From Franzmannia qiaohouensis (GTDB lineage Bacteria; Pseudomonadota; Gammaproteobacteria; Pseudomonadales; Halomonadaceae), in NCBI RefSeq assembly GCF_031451695.1, contig NZ_JARWAM010000004.1, positions 248,001 through 312,000 of the forward strand: a stretch of 64,000 nt of DNA. Direction: 5' to 3'. The notes under the pieces were generated by a model. That model was not told where the DNA came from. It saw nothing but the letters and a program-made list of their open reading frames with translations, and made no database searches. Of this stretch, positions 17,773-26,898 are shown piece by piece (position 1 is the first letter of the stretch; each line of letters opens with the position of its first letter). The translations under genes were made by a program, and so were the position numbers.

Positions 17773-18351
17773 TCTGCGGTCCAGTCGATGATGTGATGAT
17801 CATGCCCGTAGGGCGCCAGGGTGCTGTCGGCACGCGATCGCGCAGCGCTGAAAAGAACCATCGGGTGTCGGCCAGGTGGCTAACAGGGTATGGCTGATCG
17901 GACACGAGCGTGCCTGACGATGAGCAAGGCATCGCCAAGAAGGGGAAGTACGCTAGGGCGGCGTGGCGCCGTCCCGGAGGGTGCTGCTGGTCGTCACGGC
18001 TGGGGGTCCGTTACTCGAATCGGGTGACGGGTCGCGCCACTGGCTTCAAGGTGTTAGACCTTGGTAGTAGCGCTGACCACATGCGAGCCGCGGAGTCTAG
18101 CAGAACTTACGCTGCATTGCATCTGAGGGGTGGGGGAAGACAGGGCTATCGCAGATTTAGGCAGCACCGCTCGGAACTGATCCGTCGACAGGCCTGCGAG
18201 GAGGCGCTGTGAACCCATCCCTGGGCGCTATCTTGCGCCATCCATGGCGCAAACCTCCTCTTCGACCTGTCCCCGGCGTCCCTTTGCTCAGAGGTGTAAC
18301 TGCGACTACCTCTCGGGGGAAGAGGCCTGCCGGGGCGGCAGGCCGGAGAGG
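17773..18351. other. 579-bp gene-free region upstream of the SulP gene
   Basis: I see no gene with credible start and composition. The first 400 bp probably hold the sulP promoter but no strong consensus was recognised. From 18173 to 18294 lies copy A of a structured intergenic repeat (separate entry). At 18324-18344 an 8-bp stem GGCCTGCC / GGCAGGCC around GGGGC sits 8 bp after the slipin stop and may end that transcript, though no T-tract follows. Confidence 0.5.
18173..18294 (+). repeat. structured intergenic repeat, copy A
   Basis: One of three related elements in the window (also 40495-40591 and, inverted, 50196-50312). The shared core reads GGCGCTGTGAACCCATCCC followed by TGGGCGCTA. Outer arms at 18187-18204 and 18254-18271 pair as GACAGG...AGGAGG. 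An inner perfect hairpin TTGCGCCAT-CC-ATGGCGCAA lies at 18233-18252. Stem bases differ between copies but remain paired, so the structure is conserved. Confidence 0.8.
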
Positions 18352-19146
18352 TCACGCCTCGGGATCGGAGGGGGCCTGGGTACGCGCCTGGGCGGCAGGC
18401 GATGCCTTCATCTGCTTGAAGGCCTCCATGATGTCCATTGGCAGCGGGAAGACGATGGTCGAGGCGTTTTTGTTGCTCATATCGCTCATGGTCTGCAGGT
18501 AGCGCAGCTGCAGGGCGGCGGAGTTCTCGGCCATGACGTTGGCGGCTTCGACCAGCTTCTTGGAGGCCTGCAGCTCACCCTCGGCGTGAATCACCTTGGC
18601 GCGCCGCTCGCGCTCCGCCTCGGCCTGACGGGCGATGGCGCGAATCATGCTCTCGTCGAGGTCGACATGCTTGATCTCGACGTTGGCCACCTTGATCCCC
18701 CAGGATTCGGTCTGGGCGTCGATGATCTCCTGGATATCGTTATTGAGCTTGTCACGCTCCGAGAGCATCTCGTCCAGGTCGTGCTTGCCGAGTACCGAAC
18801 GCAGCGTGGTCTGAGCCAGCTGGCTGGTCGCCACCGTGAAGTTCTCGACCTGGATGATCGCCTTCTCCGGGTCGACGACCCGGAAGTAGAGCACCGCATT
18901 GACCTTGACGGTGACGTTGTCCTGGGAGATGACATCCTGCTCAGGCACATCCATGGTGATCACGCGCAGGTCGACTACCTCCATCTTCTGGATGCCGGGG
19001 ATGATGATGATCAAGCCCGGCCCCTTGACCGCCTGATAGCGGCCGAGGAAGAACACCACGCCGCGCTTGTACTCCGGCAGGATGCGGATCGATGCCGCCA
19101 GTATCATCACCACCAATACCAGCGGGACGAGATAGGAAATCATCAT
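18352..19146 (-). CDS. slipin (stomatin/prohibitin, SPFH family) membrane protein
   Basis: A 264-residue SPFH protein. One N-terminal hydrophobic segment (residues 3-20) is followed by the slipin signature RILPEYKRGVVFFLGRYQAVKGPGLIIIIPGI, the SPFH domain (about 25-185) and a coiled-coil region rich in Ala/Glu/Arg (ARQAEAERERRAKVIHAEGELQASKK). Slipins scaffold membrane microdomains. It lies 38 bp downstream of the NfeD protease gene, the conserved bacterial pair in which the protease is thought to cleave the slipin C-terminus. Confidence 0.93.
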   Translation of the reverse strand: MMISYLVPLVLVVMILAASIRILPEYKRGVVFFLGRYQAVKGPGLIIIIPGIQKMEVVDLRVITMDVPEQDVISQDNVTVKVNAVLYFRVVDPEKAIIQVENFTVATSQLAQTTLRSVLGKHDLDEMLSERDKLNNDIQEIIDAQTESWGIKVANVEIKHVDLDESMIRAIARQAEAERERRAKVIHAEGELQASKKLVEAANVMAENSAALQLRYLQTMSDMSNKNASTIVFPLPMDIMEAFKQMKASPAAQARTQAPSDPEA

Positions 19147-19184
19147 GGCTGACTCTCCTTGCGTGAGGTTTTTAGGCGAAGTGG

Positions 19185-20639
19185 TTAGCCAGGCTGCTCG
19201 GCGCTGTCCCGCGGGGCCACCTCGACGGTCAGGCCGTCGAGAGCCGTGACCGTCAGCGTCTGGCCCTTGCTCACCGGCGTGGGGCTATGGGCCTTCCAGG
19301 ACTCGCCGTGCAGCCTGACGCGCCCCGCGCCTTCGAAATCTTCCAGCGCCACGGCGCGTGCGCCGATCAGTTCCTCCTGACCGGTGCGCACCCGGGTCTT
19401 GCGCAGTCCCATGAAGCGGGTCATGGTCCACAGCATGAAGACCGCGGCGATCAGGGCCACGCCGCCGATCAGCGGCAGAGATACCTGCAGGTTGTCTGCG
19501 TCCATCAGAATCACCGAGCCGATTACGAAAGCCACTATGCCGCCAATGCCGAGCACCCCGAAGCTCGGCATCAGCGCCTCTCCCACGATCAGCGCCAGGC
19601 CGGCAAGAATCAAGGCCAGACCGGCGTAGTTGATGGGCAGCACCTGGAAGGCGAACAGCGCCAGCAGCAGCGAAATGATGCCGATAGTGCCGGGAATCAG
19701 GCTACCGGGGCTGGAGAGTTCGAAGATCAGCCCGTAGAAGCCGATGATCATCAGGAAGTAGGCGACATTGGGGTTGGTGATCACCGACAGCAGTTGGGTG
19801 CGCCAATCGGGATCGAAGCGTTCGATGGCCAGGTCGGCGGTCTCCAGGGTGCGCTCGCCGCGCTCCATCACCACCTCGCGGCCGTCGATCTGTGCCAGCA
19901 GGTCGTCGACGTCACTGGCGACCACGTCGATGACGTTCAACTCCAGCGCCTGGGGGGCGGTGAGGTTGACCGCTTCGCGCACCGCCTCCTCGGCCCAGTC
20001 GGCGTTGCGCCCATGGCGCTCGGCGAGCCCTCGGATATAGGACACCGCATCCTCGAGCACCTTGCGCTCCATGGCGGTCTCGCCGCGTCGCGGCGCGGGT
20101 TCGGCCTCGTCATTGCCGTTGGCTGCTTCTTCCTCGCCATTGGCGGCCTCATCGTCCTGGGCACCGTTGGCGTCGTCGGCATCATCGTCGCCGATACCCG
20201 GCAGGCCGCCACCGCCCATCTGCACCGGCGTGGCCGAGCCGAGATGAGTTGCCGGAGCCATGGCCGCCACGTGGCTGGCGTAGGTGAGGTAGGTGCCAGC
20301 GCTGGCGGCGCGTGCACCGCTGGGCGAGACGTAGATGGCCACCGGCACGTCGGCGGTGAGCATGGCGCGAATCATGTCGCGCATCGAGGCGTCGAGACCG
20401 CCGGGGGTATCGAGCTGTACGATCACCAGCTCGGCGCCGTCCTCGCTTGCCTGGCGCAAGCCGCGCTGAAAGTAGTCGCTGGTCGCGGGGCCGATGGCGC
20501 CATCGATGGTCATCAGCAGTGCCGTGCGCTGCTGCTCCTGGGCCTGGGTGTGCCAGGCCAGCAGGGCGCCGACCATTAGGCTCAGCAGGCTGGCCCATAG
20601 CAGCCAGCGCCGCCGGAAGACGCGCTCGCTCGTTAACAT
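19185..20639 (-). CDS. NfeD-family membrane-bound serine protease (ClpP class)
   Basis: A 484-residue long-form NfeD protein. A signal/anchor segment (13-33) precedes a ClpP-like domain with the catalytic Ser in ARAASAGTYL (about residue 115) and the likely catalytic Lys in AMERKVLED. A cluster of hydrophobic helices (about 290-410) and a C-terminal OB-fold NfeD domain (about 425-480) follow. An unusual acidic insert (about residues 148-185, rich in Asp, Glu, Asn and Ala) interrupts the protease domain. It forms an operon with the slipin gene. Confidence 0.92.
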   Translation of the reverse strand: MLTSERVFRRRWLLWASLLSLMVGALLAWHTQAQEQQRTALLMTIDGAIGPATSDYFQRGLRQASEDGAELVIVQLDTPGGLDASMRDMIRAMLTADVPVAIYVSPSGARAASAGTYLTYASHVAAMAPATHLGSATPVQMGGGGLPGIGDDDADDANGAQDDEAANGEEEAANGNDEAEPAPRRGETAMERKVLEDAVSYIRGLAERHGRNADWAEEAVREAVNLTAPQALELNVIDVVASDVDDLLAQIDGREVVMERGERTLETADLAIERFDPDWRTQLLSVITNPNVAYFLMIIGFYGLIFELSSPGSLIPGTIGIISLLLALFAFQVLPINYAGLALILAGLALIVGEALMPSFGVLGIGGIVAFVIGSVILMDADNLQVSLPLIGGVALIAAVFMLWTMTRFMGLRKTRVRTGQEELIGARAVALEDFEGAGRVRLHGESWKAHSPTPVSKGQTLTVTALDGLTVEVAPRDSAEQPG

Positions 20640-20878
20640 GATCCCTGTGCCTCACGTTAGCATTACTGGTGTGATGCCTGGAGCGCACGTTCGTTCACTC
20701 GGCTTCGGCTAGCCATTCACCGAGCCTGCGACGACACTCCAATTCCAGCATGGTCGCTACCGCCCAGCGTTGAAAGGCGAGCATGGCACCCACGGGCTGC
20801 AACAGGGTCAAGATAAGTTGTAAGGCTGCGTCGCTGGCGGCGACTGAGCCTGAGTCATTGCTATTACAAGGATCTCGT

Positions 20879-21556
20879 ATGCACCCGGCATTGCCGCTCT
20901 CAGGCACGATTCTGGTTCTCGCCGTCAGCTGGCAAGTACTGGCCAGCGCCGCCACCCCCCATCAGGAGACCCGCTTCGAGGCGGCCGACATCATCGACTG
21001 GCCGACACGCTCCTTCGAAGGCGAGACCGAATATTGCCTGGTCGACAAGGATGGTCACGAGGTGCTCCAGGCCCGCGCACGCCAGCAGGCGTCAGCCAAG
21101 TACCTGGAAGGCGAGTTCGACCTCGACGAGACCCCCTACCTGCACTGGTGCTGGCAGGTTGACGGCATCTACCCGGGACTCGATGAAACCACCAGGGCAG
21201 GCGACGACTACCCCGGGCGGGTCTACGTGGCGCGCAAGACCGGTCTGCTGCCGTGGCAGGTTCAGTCGGTCAACTACGTATGGTCATCGACCCAGGCGGC
21301 CGGTAGCAGCTGGCCCAACGCTTTCACCTCCCGCGCTCAGCTGCTGGCCCTGCAGGGCGGCGAGGCGCGGGTCGGCGAGTGGGTCGCCGAGGTGCGTGAC
21401 CTGCGCGAGGATTTCGAGACGCTGTTCGGCGACCGCGTCGACAGCATCGACGGCCTGGCACTGATGGTCGACGGCGATAACGCCGGGGTCGACGGTACCG
21501 CCTGGTTCACCCATCTCGGCCTGTCATCCAGCAACGAGGCGCCGACATGTCCGTAA
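20879..21556 (+). CDS. DUF3047 family secreted protein
   Basis: A 225-residue exported protein starting at 20879 (AAGGA 8 bp upstream), with a signal peptide ending near ASAATPHQ. Features of DUF3047 include the Trp-rich LHWCWQVDGIYPG, the acidic DDYPGRVYVAR segment and VNYVWSS. The function is unknown; members are periplasmic or outer-membrane associated. It overlaps the downstream phosphotransferase gene by 10 bp and heads a chain of six overlapping or near-overlapping genes on this strand. Confidence 0.8.
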   Translation: MHPALPLSGTILVLAVSWQVLASAATPHQETRFEAADIIDWPTRSFEGETEYCLVDKDGHEVLQARARQQASAKYLEGEFDLDETPYLHWCWQVDGIYPGLDETTRAGDDYPGRVYVARKTGLLPWQVQSVNYVWSSTQAAGSSWPNAFTSRAQLLALQGGEARVGEWVAEVRDLREDFETLFGDRVDSIDGLALMVDGDNAGVDGTAWFTHLGLSSSNEAPTCP

Positions 21557-22659
21557 TCTCCCTCGACGCCGTCCGCAGCGCCCTGGCCAACACCCCCTGG
21601 GCCGATGCGCCGCTGCTGCGCCTGGAAGACAGCGGCCTGGCTCATGCCCACCTGCATCTGGGCAGCAGCGGCTGGCTGCTGCGCATTCCCAAGCAGAGTC
21701 AGATGGGCCTGGAGCCGGAGACGCATCTGACCTATGAGGCGTGCTGCTTCGCACGCGCCGAGCCCAGTGGCGTAACGCCGGCCCTGGCCGAGCGCCTGCC
21801 ACCGGCCTCCTCGCTGCCCCGCGGCGCGCTGGTGGTCAAGGCTATCGAGGGGCGCCACGCCGCGCTGCCCGAGGACCTGACGGCGCTGATGCACAGCCTG
21901 GCCGCCATCCACCGCCTGCCGCTGCCCGACGCGCCCGGGCGCGCCCCGCTGCTGGCACCCCACGACCCGCTGGCGGCGATGCATCATGAAGTACTCGACC
22001 AGGCACGCTACCTGGCCGAGGCCGGCCTCGAGGCGTCAGTCGAGCGCGCCATTCGCGGCGAGCTCGAGCAGTTCGCCGCCACCCTCGATTCGCCCGGCCG
22101 CCCCCCTCCGCGGCTGATCACCTTCGATGCCCATCCCGGCAATTTCCTGATCGACGGCCACGGCCAGGCCTGGATGGTCGACCTGGAAAAGGCCCGCTAC
22201 AGCTACCCGGGCTTCGACCTCGCCCATGCCACGCTGTATACCTCTACCACCTGGGACCTCAACAGCCAGGCGGTGCTCGACTGCGATACCGTCCTCGACG
22301 CCTACGCCGCCTGGGAGCAGGCCATGGGTGAGGCGGGCCGCGCCCATCGCGCCTGGCACCTGCCGCTGCGCCGCGCCATGTGGCTGTGGTCGATCACCTG
22401 GTGTGCCAAGTGGCAGGTGACCTCGGGGGCGCCGCCGCTGCGCGATGCCCGCGGCCAGGACTGGTCACGCCAGCACAACAGCGATGCCCTCAACGACCAC
22501 GTGCAGGACCGCGTGGCACACTATCTTTCGGCACCGGTGGTCGAGGCCATGGTCGCGGAGTTTCGCACCCTCGCTGCCGCCTTCGGCGACGATGCGCGGC
22601 GCCCCTTATCCACCGCTCCCCACGTCAATCTCAGCCAGTCACAAGGAACCCAACGCTGA
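21547..22659 (+). CDS. APH-family phosphotransferase
   Basis: A 370-residue cytoplasmic protein of the aminoglycoside/choline/thiamine kinase-like superfamily. The catalytic loop appears as LITFDAHPGNFLID and the metal-binding segment as WMVDLEKARYSYPGFD. The His of the usual H-G-D-x4-N motif is replaced by Thr, while Asp and Asn are kept. It overlaps ynjB by one base (TGATG), so it is coupled to the YnjBCD transporter. A substrate related to the transported compound, such as a thiamine-like or amino-alcohol molecule, is a guess. Confidence 0.8.
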   Translation: MSVISLDAVRSALANTPWADAPLLRLEDSGLAHAHLHLGSSGWLLRIPKQSQMGLEPETHLTYEACCFARAEPSGVTPALAERLPPASSLPRGALVVKAIEGRHAALPEDLTALMHSLAAIHRLPLPDAPGRAPLLAPHDPLAAMHHEVLDQARYLAEAGLEASVERAIRGELEQFAATLDSPGRPPPRLITFDAHPGNFLIDGHGQAWMVDLEKARYSYPGFDLAHATLYTSTTWDLNSQAVLDCDTVLDAYAAWEQAMGEAGRAHRAWHLPLRRAMWLWSITWCAKWQVTSGAPPLRDARGQDWSRQHNSDALNDHVQDRVAHYLSAPVVEAMVAEFRTLAAAFGDDARRPLSTAPHVNLSQSQGTQR

Positions 22660-23885
22660 TGTCACTGCCTCGTTCATGTCACGCTCTCGCCGCCAGCCTG
22701 CCGCTCCTCGCCCTGCTCGCCAGCCCCACCGCCCTGGCCGCCCCCGACCCCGGCGACTGGCAGTCGGTGGTCGAGGAGGCACGCGGCCAGACCGTCTACT
22801 GGTACGCCTGGGCCGGCGAGGAGCGCACCAACGACTACATCCAGTGGACCGCCGACCGGGTCGCCGAGCGTTACGACATCGAGCTGGTGCATGTAAAACT
22901 CAGCGACACCGCCGAGGCGGTGTCGCGGGTGCTGGCAGAGAAACAGGCCGGCAACGACGAGCGCGGCAATGTCGACATGATCTGGATCAACGGCGAGAAC
23001 TTCGCCACCATGAAGGCCAATGACCTGCTGTTCGGCCCCTGGTCGGAGCAGCTGCCCCACTATCCACTGACCGATCCGGACAATACCCCGGCGGTACGCT
23101 ACGACTGGACCATCCCGGTGGATGGGCTAGAGTCGCCCTGGAGCAGCTCACAAGTGGTCTTCTACTACGACACCGCACTGGTCGATAGCCACCCGCGCTC
23201 GATGCCCGAGCTGCTCGACTGGGCACACGACAATCCCGGCGAATTCACCTATGCCCGGGTGCCCAACTTCCTCGGCAACGCCTTCATTACCCAGGCACTG
23301 CTGGAGCTGGCCGATGACACCGAGATCCTCTACGAGCCGATGCAGGAAGAGGACTTCGAGGCGGTCACGGCACCACTGTGGGCATTCCTGGATGAGCTGC
23401 ATCCACTGCTGTGGCGCAGCGGCCGGGCCTTTCCTGGCAACAGCTCGGAGCTGCGCCGCCTGATGGGCGACGGCGAGATCAGCATCGCGCTCTCCTTCAG
23501 CACCACCGAGGCCTCCGGCGCAATTGCCAATTTCGAGCTGCCCGACAGCGTGCGCAGCTATGTGCACGACCACGGCATGATCGGCAACATGAGTTTCATG
23601 GCGATCCCCTACAACGCCCAGCACAAGGCCGGCGCCATGGTGGTGGCCAACTACCTGCTGAGCCCCGCGGCCCAGGCCCACAAGCAGGACCCGCTGGTCT
23701 GGGGCAGCAATACGGTGCTGTCGCTGGAGACCCTCGAACCCGACGACCGCGCGCGTTTCGACGACATCGACCTGGGCATCGCCACCCTGCCGCCGGATGA
23801 ACTCGGCGAGGTGCTCGGTCAGCCTCACCCCAGCTGGGTAGACGCCCTGGCCGAGGCCTGGCAGGCCCGCTACGTTGGCCGCTGA
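22659..23885 (+). CDS. ynjB: YnjB-type ABC transporter substrate-binding protein
   Basis: A 408-residue periplasmic binding protein with a signal peptide ending near TALAAPDP. The segments GQTVYWYAWAGEERTNDYIQW, VDMIWINGENFATMK and PVDGLESPWSSSQVVFYYD are typical of the YnjB family, distantly related to thiamine, polyamine and iron binding proteins. The start is the ATG in the TGATG overlap with the preceding gene. It is followed by ynjC and ynjD. The ligand of this system is not established. Confidence 0.88.
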   Translation: MSLPRSCHALAASLPLLALLASPTALAAPDPGDWQSVVEEARGQTVYWYAWAGEERTNDYIQWTADRVAERYDIELVHVKLSDTAEAVSRVLAEKQAGNDERGNVDMIWINGENFATMKANDLLFGPWSEQLPHYPLTDPDNTPAVRYDWTIPVDGLESPWSSSQVVFYYDTALVDSHPRSMPELLDWAHDNPGEFTYARVPNFLGNAFITQALLELADDTEILYEPMQEEDFEAVTAPLWAFLDELHPLLWRSGRAFPGNSSELRRLMGDGEISIALSFSTTEASGAIANFELPDSVRSYVHDHGMIGNMSFMAIPYNAQHKAGAMVVANYLLSPAAQAHKQDPLVWGSNTVLSLETLEPDDRARFDDIDLGIATLPPDELGEVLGQPHPSWVDALAEAWQARYVGR

Positions 23886-23900
23886 TCACCAGGCGATCTA

Positions 23901-25595
23901 ATGCTGAGACTTGCCCCTTGGCTGATTGCCGCCCTGCTGGTGGGGCCGATCCTGGCCGGGCTGGCCATGGCCGCCCTGCCCGCCTTCGGCTATCTGCCGG
24001 CGCTCGGCGGCGACGCCTTCAGCCTCGACCCGTGGCGGGCACTGATGACCCAGCCGGGCCTGGCGCGCTCGGTGGCAATCAGCTTCATCAGCGGCCTGGC
24101 CACCACGGCGGTGTCGCTTGCGGTGGTGCTGCTGTTCCTGGCCGCGGCGTCGGGCAGCCGGCTGGATCGCTGGATCCGGCGCATGGTCTCGCCGCTGCTG
24201 TCGATCCCCCACGCCGCGGCGGCCTTCGGCCTGGCCTTTCTGATTGCCCCCTCAGGGCTGCTGGCACGGTTCGCCTCGCCGGCGCTGAGCGGCTGGGAGC
24301 GCCCGCCGGACCTGCTCATCGTCAACGACCCCTGGGGGCTGTCGCTGATGGCTGGGCTGGTGATCAAGGAGATCCCCTTCCTGCTGCTGATGAGTCTGGC
24401 GGCCCTGCACCAGCTCGACGCCGAACGGCGCGTCGCGATGGCCCGTTCGCTGGGCTATAGGCCGACCATTGCCTGGCTGAAGGTGGTGGTACCATCGCTC
24501 TATCCGCTGATTCGGCTGCCGGTGTTCGCGGTCATCGCCTACGCTTCCTCAGTGGTCGACGTGGCGATGATCCTCGGCCCGACCCTGCCGCCGACGCTGG
24601 CGGTATCGATTCTCACCTGGTTCAACGACCCGGACCTGTCGCGACGTTTCATGGCCTCGGCCGGCGCCCTGCTACAGCTGGGGGTGACGCTGGCGGCGCT
24701 GGCCAGCTGGTGGGGGCTGGAGTGCGTGGTGCGGCGCCTCGGTCGTGGCTGGGTGGCCGGCGGTCAGCGCCAGCGCGGCGAGCGGGCACTGCGCCTGGCT
24801 GGCAAGGCGCTGATCCTGCTGGCCGCAGCGACCGCGCTGGTCGGCATCGCCGGCCTGGCCCTCAACTCCCTGGCTGGCGTGTGGCGCTTCCCCGACGGCC
24901 TGCCCCAGACCTTTACGCTGCAGCATTGGCAGCGCGCGCTGCCCGCGTTGGGCGGGCCGGTGGCGGCCACGCTGATGATCGCCAGTACGGCGACGCTACT
25001 CGCCGTGGGACTGGTACTCGCCGCCCTGGAGCACGAGCAGCGCAGCGGGCGCCAGCCGGCCCAGGGCCGGCTCACGTCGGCACTCACCCTGCTCTACCTG
25101 CCGTTGATCGTGCCGCAGATCGCCTTCCTGTTCGGCCTGGTGGTGGTCATGGAAGCCCTCGGTACGCGCCCCACTCGCTGGCTGGTGATCTTCGGCCATC
25201 TGCTGTTCGTGCTGCCCTATGTGTTCCTGTCAATGTCGGAAGCCTACCGGCGCTTCGATCCGCGCTGGTCGCGGGTCGCACTGACCCTCGGCGCCACGCC
25301 CAACGGCGCCTTCTGGCGGGTGCGCCTGCCGATGCTGCTGGCGCCGCTGCTCACCGCCATGGCGGTGGGCCTGGCGGTGAGCATAGGTCAGTACCTGCCG
25401 ACCCTGCTGCTGGGTGCCGGGCGCGTGCCCACCGTCACCACCGAGGCGGTAGCCCTGGCCAGCGGCGGCAACCGCCGCCTGATCGGCGTCTGGGCGCTGG
25501 TCCAGGCCAGCCTGCCGCTGCTGGGCTTTATTATCGCCGTGGGCCTGCCGCGGCTACTCTGGACCAACCGCCGCGGAATGCGAGGAACGCCATGA
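23901..25595 (+). CDS. ynjC: YnjC-type ABC transporter permease (fused double domain)
   Basis: A 564-residue inner-membrane permease made of two fused halves. Each half has about six helices and an EAA-like loop: ERRVAMARSLGYRPTIAWLKVVVPSL near residue 175 and DPRWSRVALTLGATPNGAFWRVRLPML near 455. The fused layout is known for the thiamine ThiP and iron FbpB/YnjC group. It starts 15 bp after ynjB and overlaps ynjD by 4 bp (ATGA). Confidence 0.9.
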   Translation: MLRLAPWLIAALLVGPILAGLAMAALPAFGYLPALGGDAFSLDPWRALMTQPGLARSVAISFISGLATTAVSLAVVLLFLAAASGSRLDRWIRRMVSPLLSIPHAAAAFGLAFLIAPSGLLARFASPALSGWERPPDLLIVNDPWGLSLMAGLVIKEIPFLLLMSLAALHQLDAERRVAMARSLGYRPTIAWLKVVVPSLYPLIRLPVFAVIAYASSVVDVAMILGPTLPPTLAVSILTWFNDPDLSRRFMASAGALLQLGVTLAALASWWGLECVVRRLGRGWVAGGQRQRGERALRLAGKALILLAAATALVGIAGLALNSLAGVWRFPDGLPQTFTLQHWQRALPALGGPVAATLMIASTATLLAVGLVLAALEHEQRSGRQPAQGRLTSALTLLYLPLIVPQIAFLFGLVVVMEALGTRPTRWLVIFGHLLFVLPYVFLSMSEAYRRFDPRWSRVALTLGATPNGAFWRVRLPMLLAPLLTAMAVGLAVSIGQYLPTLLLGAGRVPTVTTEAVALASGGNRRLIGVWALVQASLPLLGFIIAVGLPRLLWTNRRGMRGTP

Positions 25596-26221
25596 CTGCT
25601 CCCAGCCTCGAGTTCAACCAGGTGCATATTGCCCTGCACGGCAGAACGCTGCTGGCGCTCGACGCCCGCGTCGCCCCCGGCGAAGTGCTCACCGTGATGG
25701 GCCCCTCTGGCTCGGGAAAATCGACCCTGCTGGCCTATGCCGCCGGGTTTCTTGCCCCGGCCTTCCAGGCCTCTGGGCAGGTTCTCCTCGGCGGGCAGGA
25801 CGTCACCGCGCTGCCGGCGGAACAGCGCGGCATCGGCCTGCTGTTCCAGGACCCGCTGCTGTTTCCGCACCTCTCGGTGGCTGGCAACCTGCGCTTCGGC
25901 ATGCCGCGGGCGACGCCCGACAAGGCGGCCAAGGTCGAGACCGCCCTGGCCGACATCGGCCTGGCCGGTTTCGGCCAGCGCGACCCGGCCACGCTGTCCG
26001 GCGGCCAGCAGGCGCGGGTCGCGCTGATGCGCCTGCTGCTCTCGGCGCCGCAAGCGGTGCTGCTCGACGAGCCCTTCTCCAAGCTCGACACGGCGCTTCG
26101 CCACGAGATGCGCCAGCTGGTGTTCGACCAACTGCGTGGCGCCGGCCTGCCCAGCCTGCTGGTCACTCACGACAGCGATGACGCCAGGGACGCCGGTGGC
26201 CAGGTGATCGAGCTATCATGA
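25592..26221 (+). CDS. ynjD: YnjD-type ABC transporter ATP-binding protein
   Basis: A 209-residue ATPase. Walker A is GPSGSGKST (about residues 34-42), the signature is LSGGQQARVAL, Walker B is AVLLDEPF, and the switch His is in LLVTHDSDDA. It is short, lacking a regulatory C-terminal domain, as usual for YnjD and ThiQ. It overlaps ynjC upstream and the glycosyltransferase gene downstream, each by 4 bp. Confidence 0.92.
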   Translation: MTAPSLEFNQVHIALHGRTLLALDARVAPGEVLTVMGPSGSGKSTLLAYAAGFLAPAFQASGQVLLGGQDVTALPAEQRGIGLLFQDPLLFPHLSVAGNLRFGMPRATPDKAAKVETALADIGLAGFGQRDPATLSGGQQARVALMRLLLSAPQAVLLDEPFSKLDTALRHEMRQLVFDQLRGAGLPSLLVTHDSDDARDAGGQVIELS

Positions 26222-26898
26222 GCCTGAGTATCATCATCCCCGTCCTCGACGAAGCCGAGCGCATTGCGGCTCTGCTCGGCGAACTGCAGCCGCTGCGTGA
26301 CCACGCCGGCGAGCTGATCGTGGTCGACGGCGGCAGCCGCGACCTCACACGCGAGCGCGCGGCGCCACTGGCGGACCGGGTGCTGACCAGCCCAGCAGGG
26401 CGAGCCACGCAGATGAACGCCGGCGCGGCCGCCAGCCGTGGTGACCGGCTGCTGTTTCTGCATGCCGACCCCCGCCTGCCGCAAGATGCCGACCGCCTGA
26501 TCGAGACAGCCCTCGCCGGCGAGCGCTGCTGGGGGCGCTTCAATGTTCGCATCGAGGGCAGGCATGCGTGGCTGCCGGTTATTGCCGCCGCCATGAACTG
26601 GCGCTCCAGACTCACCGGCATCGCCACCGGCGATCAGGGGATATTCATGACCCGCGCGGCCTTCGACGAGGTGGGTGGCTTTGCCGATCAAGCGCTGATG
26701 GAGGATATCGAAATGTCGCGGCGCTTGAAGCAGCGCACTGCGCCGGCCTGCCTGTCGGCAACGGTCAGCACCAGCGGACGCCGCTGGGAAACGCATGGCG
26801 TGTGCCGTACCGTGCTATTGATGTGGCAGCTACGCTGGCGCTACTGGCGCGGCGAATCGCCCGAGCGGCTCGCCAAGGCGTACCGCAATGTGCGCTAA
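26218..26898 (+). CDS. GT2-type glycosyltransferase (TIGR04283-like)
   Basis: A 226-residue family 2 glycosyltransferase. It starts with LSIIIPVLDEAERIAALL and has VVDGGSRDLTRERA, LFLHADPRLP and a GDQGIFMTRAAFDEVGGF acceptor-side motif. The family is often annotated as arsenosugar biosynthesis glycosyltransferase, but no arsenic genes are nearby, so that name should not be taken literally. It is coupled to ynjD upstream (4-bp overlap) and to the DUF2064 gene downstream (11-bp overlap). Confidence 0.87.
   Translation: MSLSIIIPVLDEAERIAALLGELQPLRDHAGELIVVDGGSRDLTRERAAPLADRVLTSPAGRATQMNAGAAASRGDRLLFLHADPRLPQDADRLIETALAGERCWGRFNVRIEGRHAWLPVIAAAMNWRSRLTGIATGDQGIFMTRAAFDEVGGFADQALMEDIEMSRRLKQRTAPACLSATVSTSGRRWETHGVCRTVLLMWQLRWRYWRGESPERLAKAYRNVR

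Noticed and set aside
17910..18212. 100-codon open frame upstream of the SulP gene
   Set aside because: No ribosome-binding site, composition unlike a protein, and its end overlaps repeat copy A.
20695..20955. 86-codon minus-strand frame between NfeD and DUF3047 genes
   Set aside because: It begins inside the DUF3047 coding sequence antisense to its signal peptide and shows no supporting start site.
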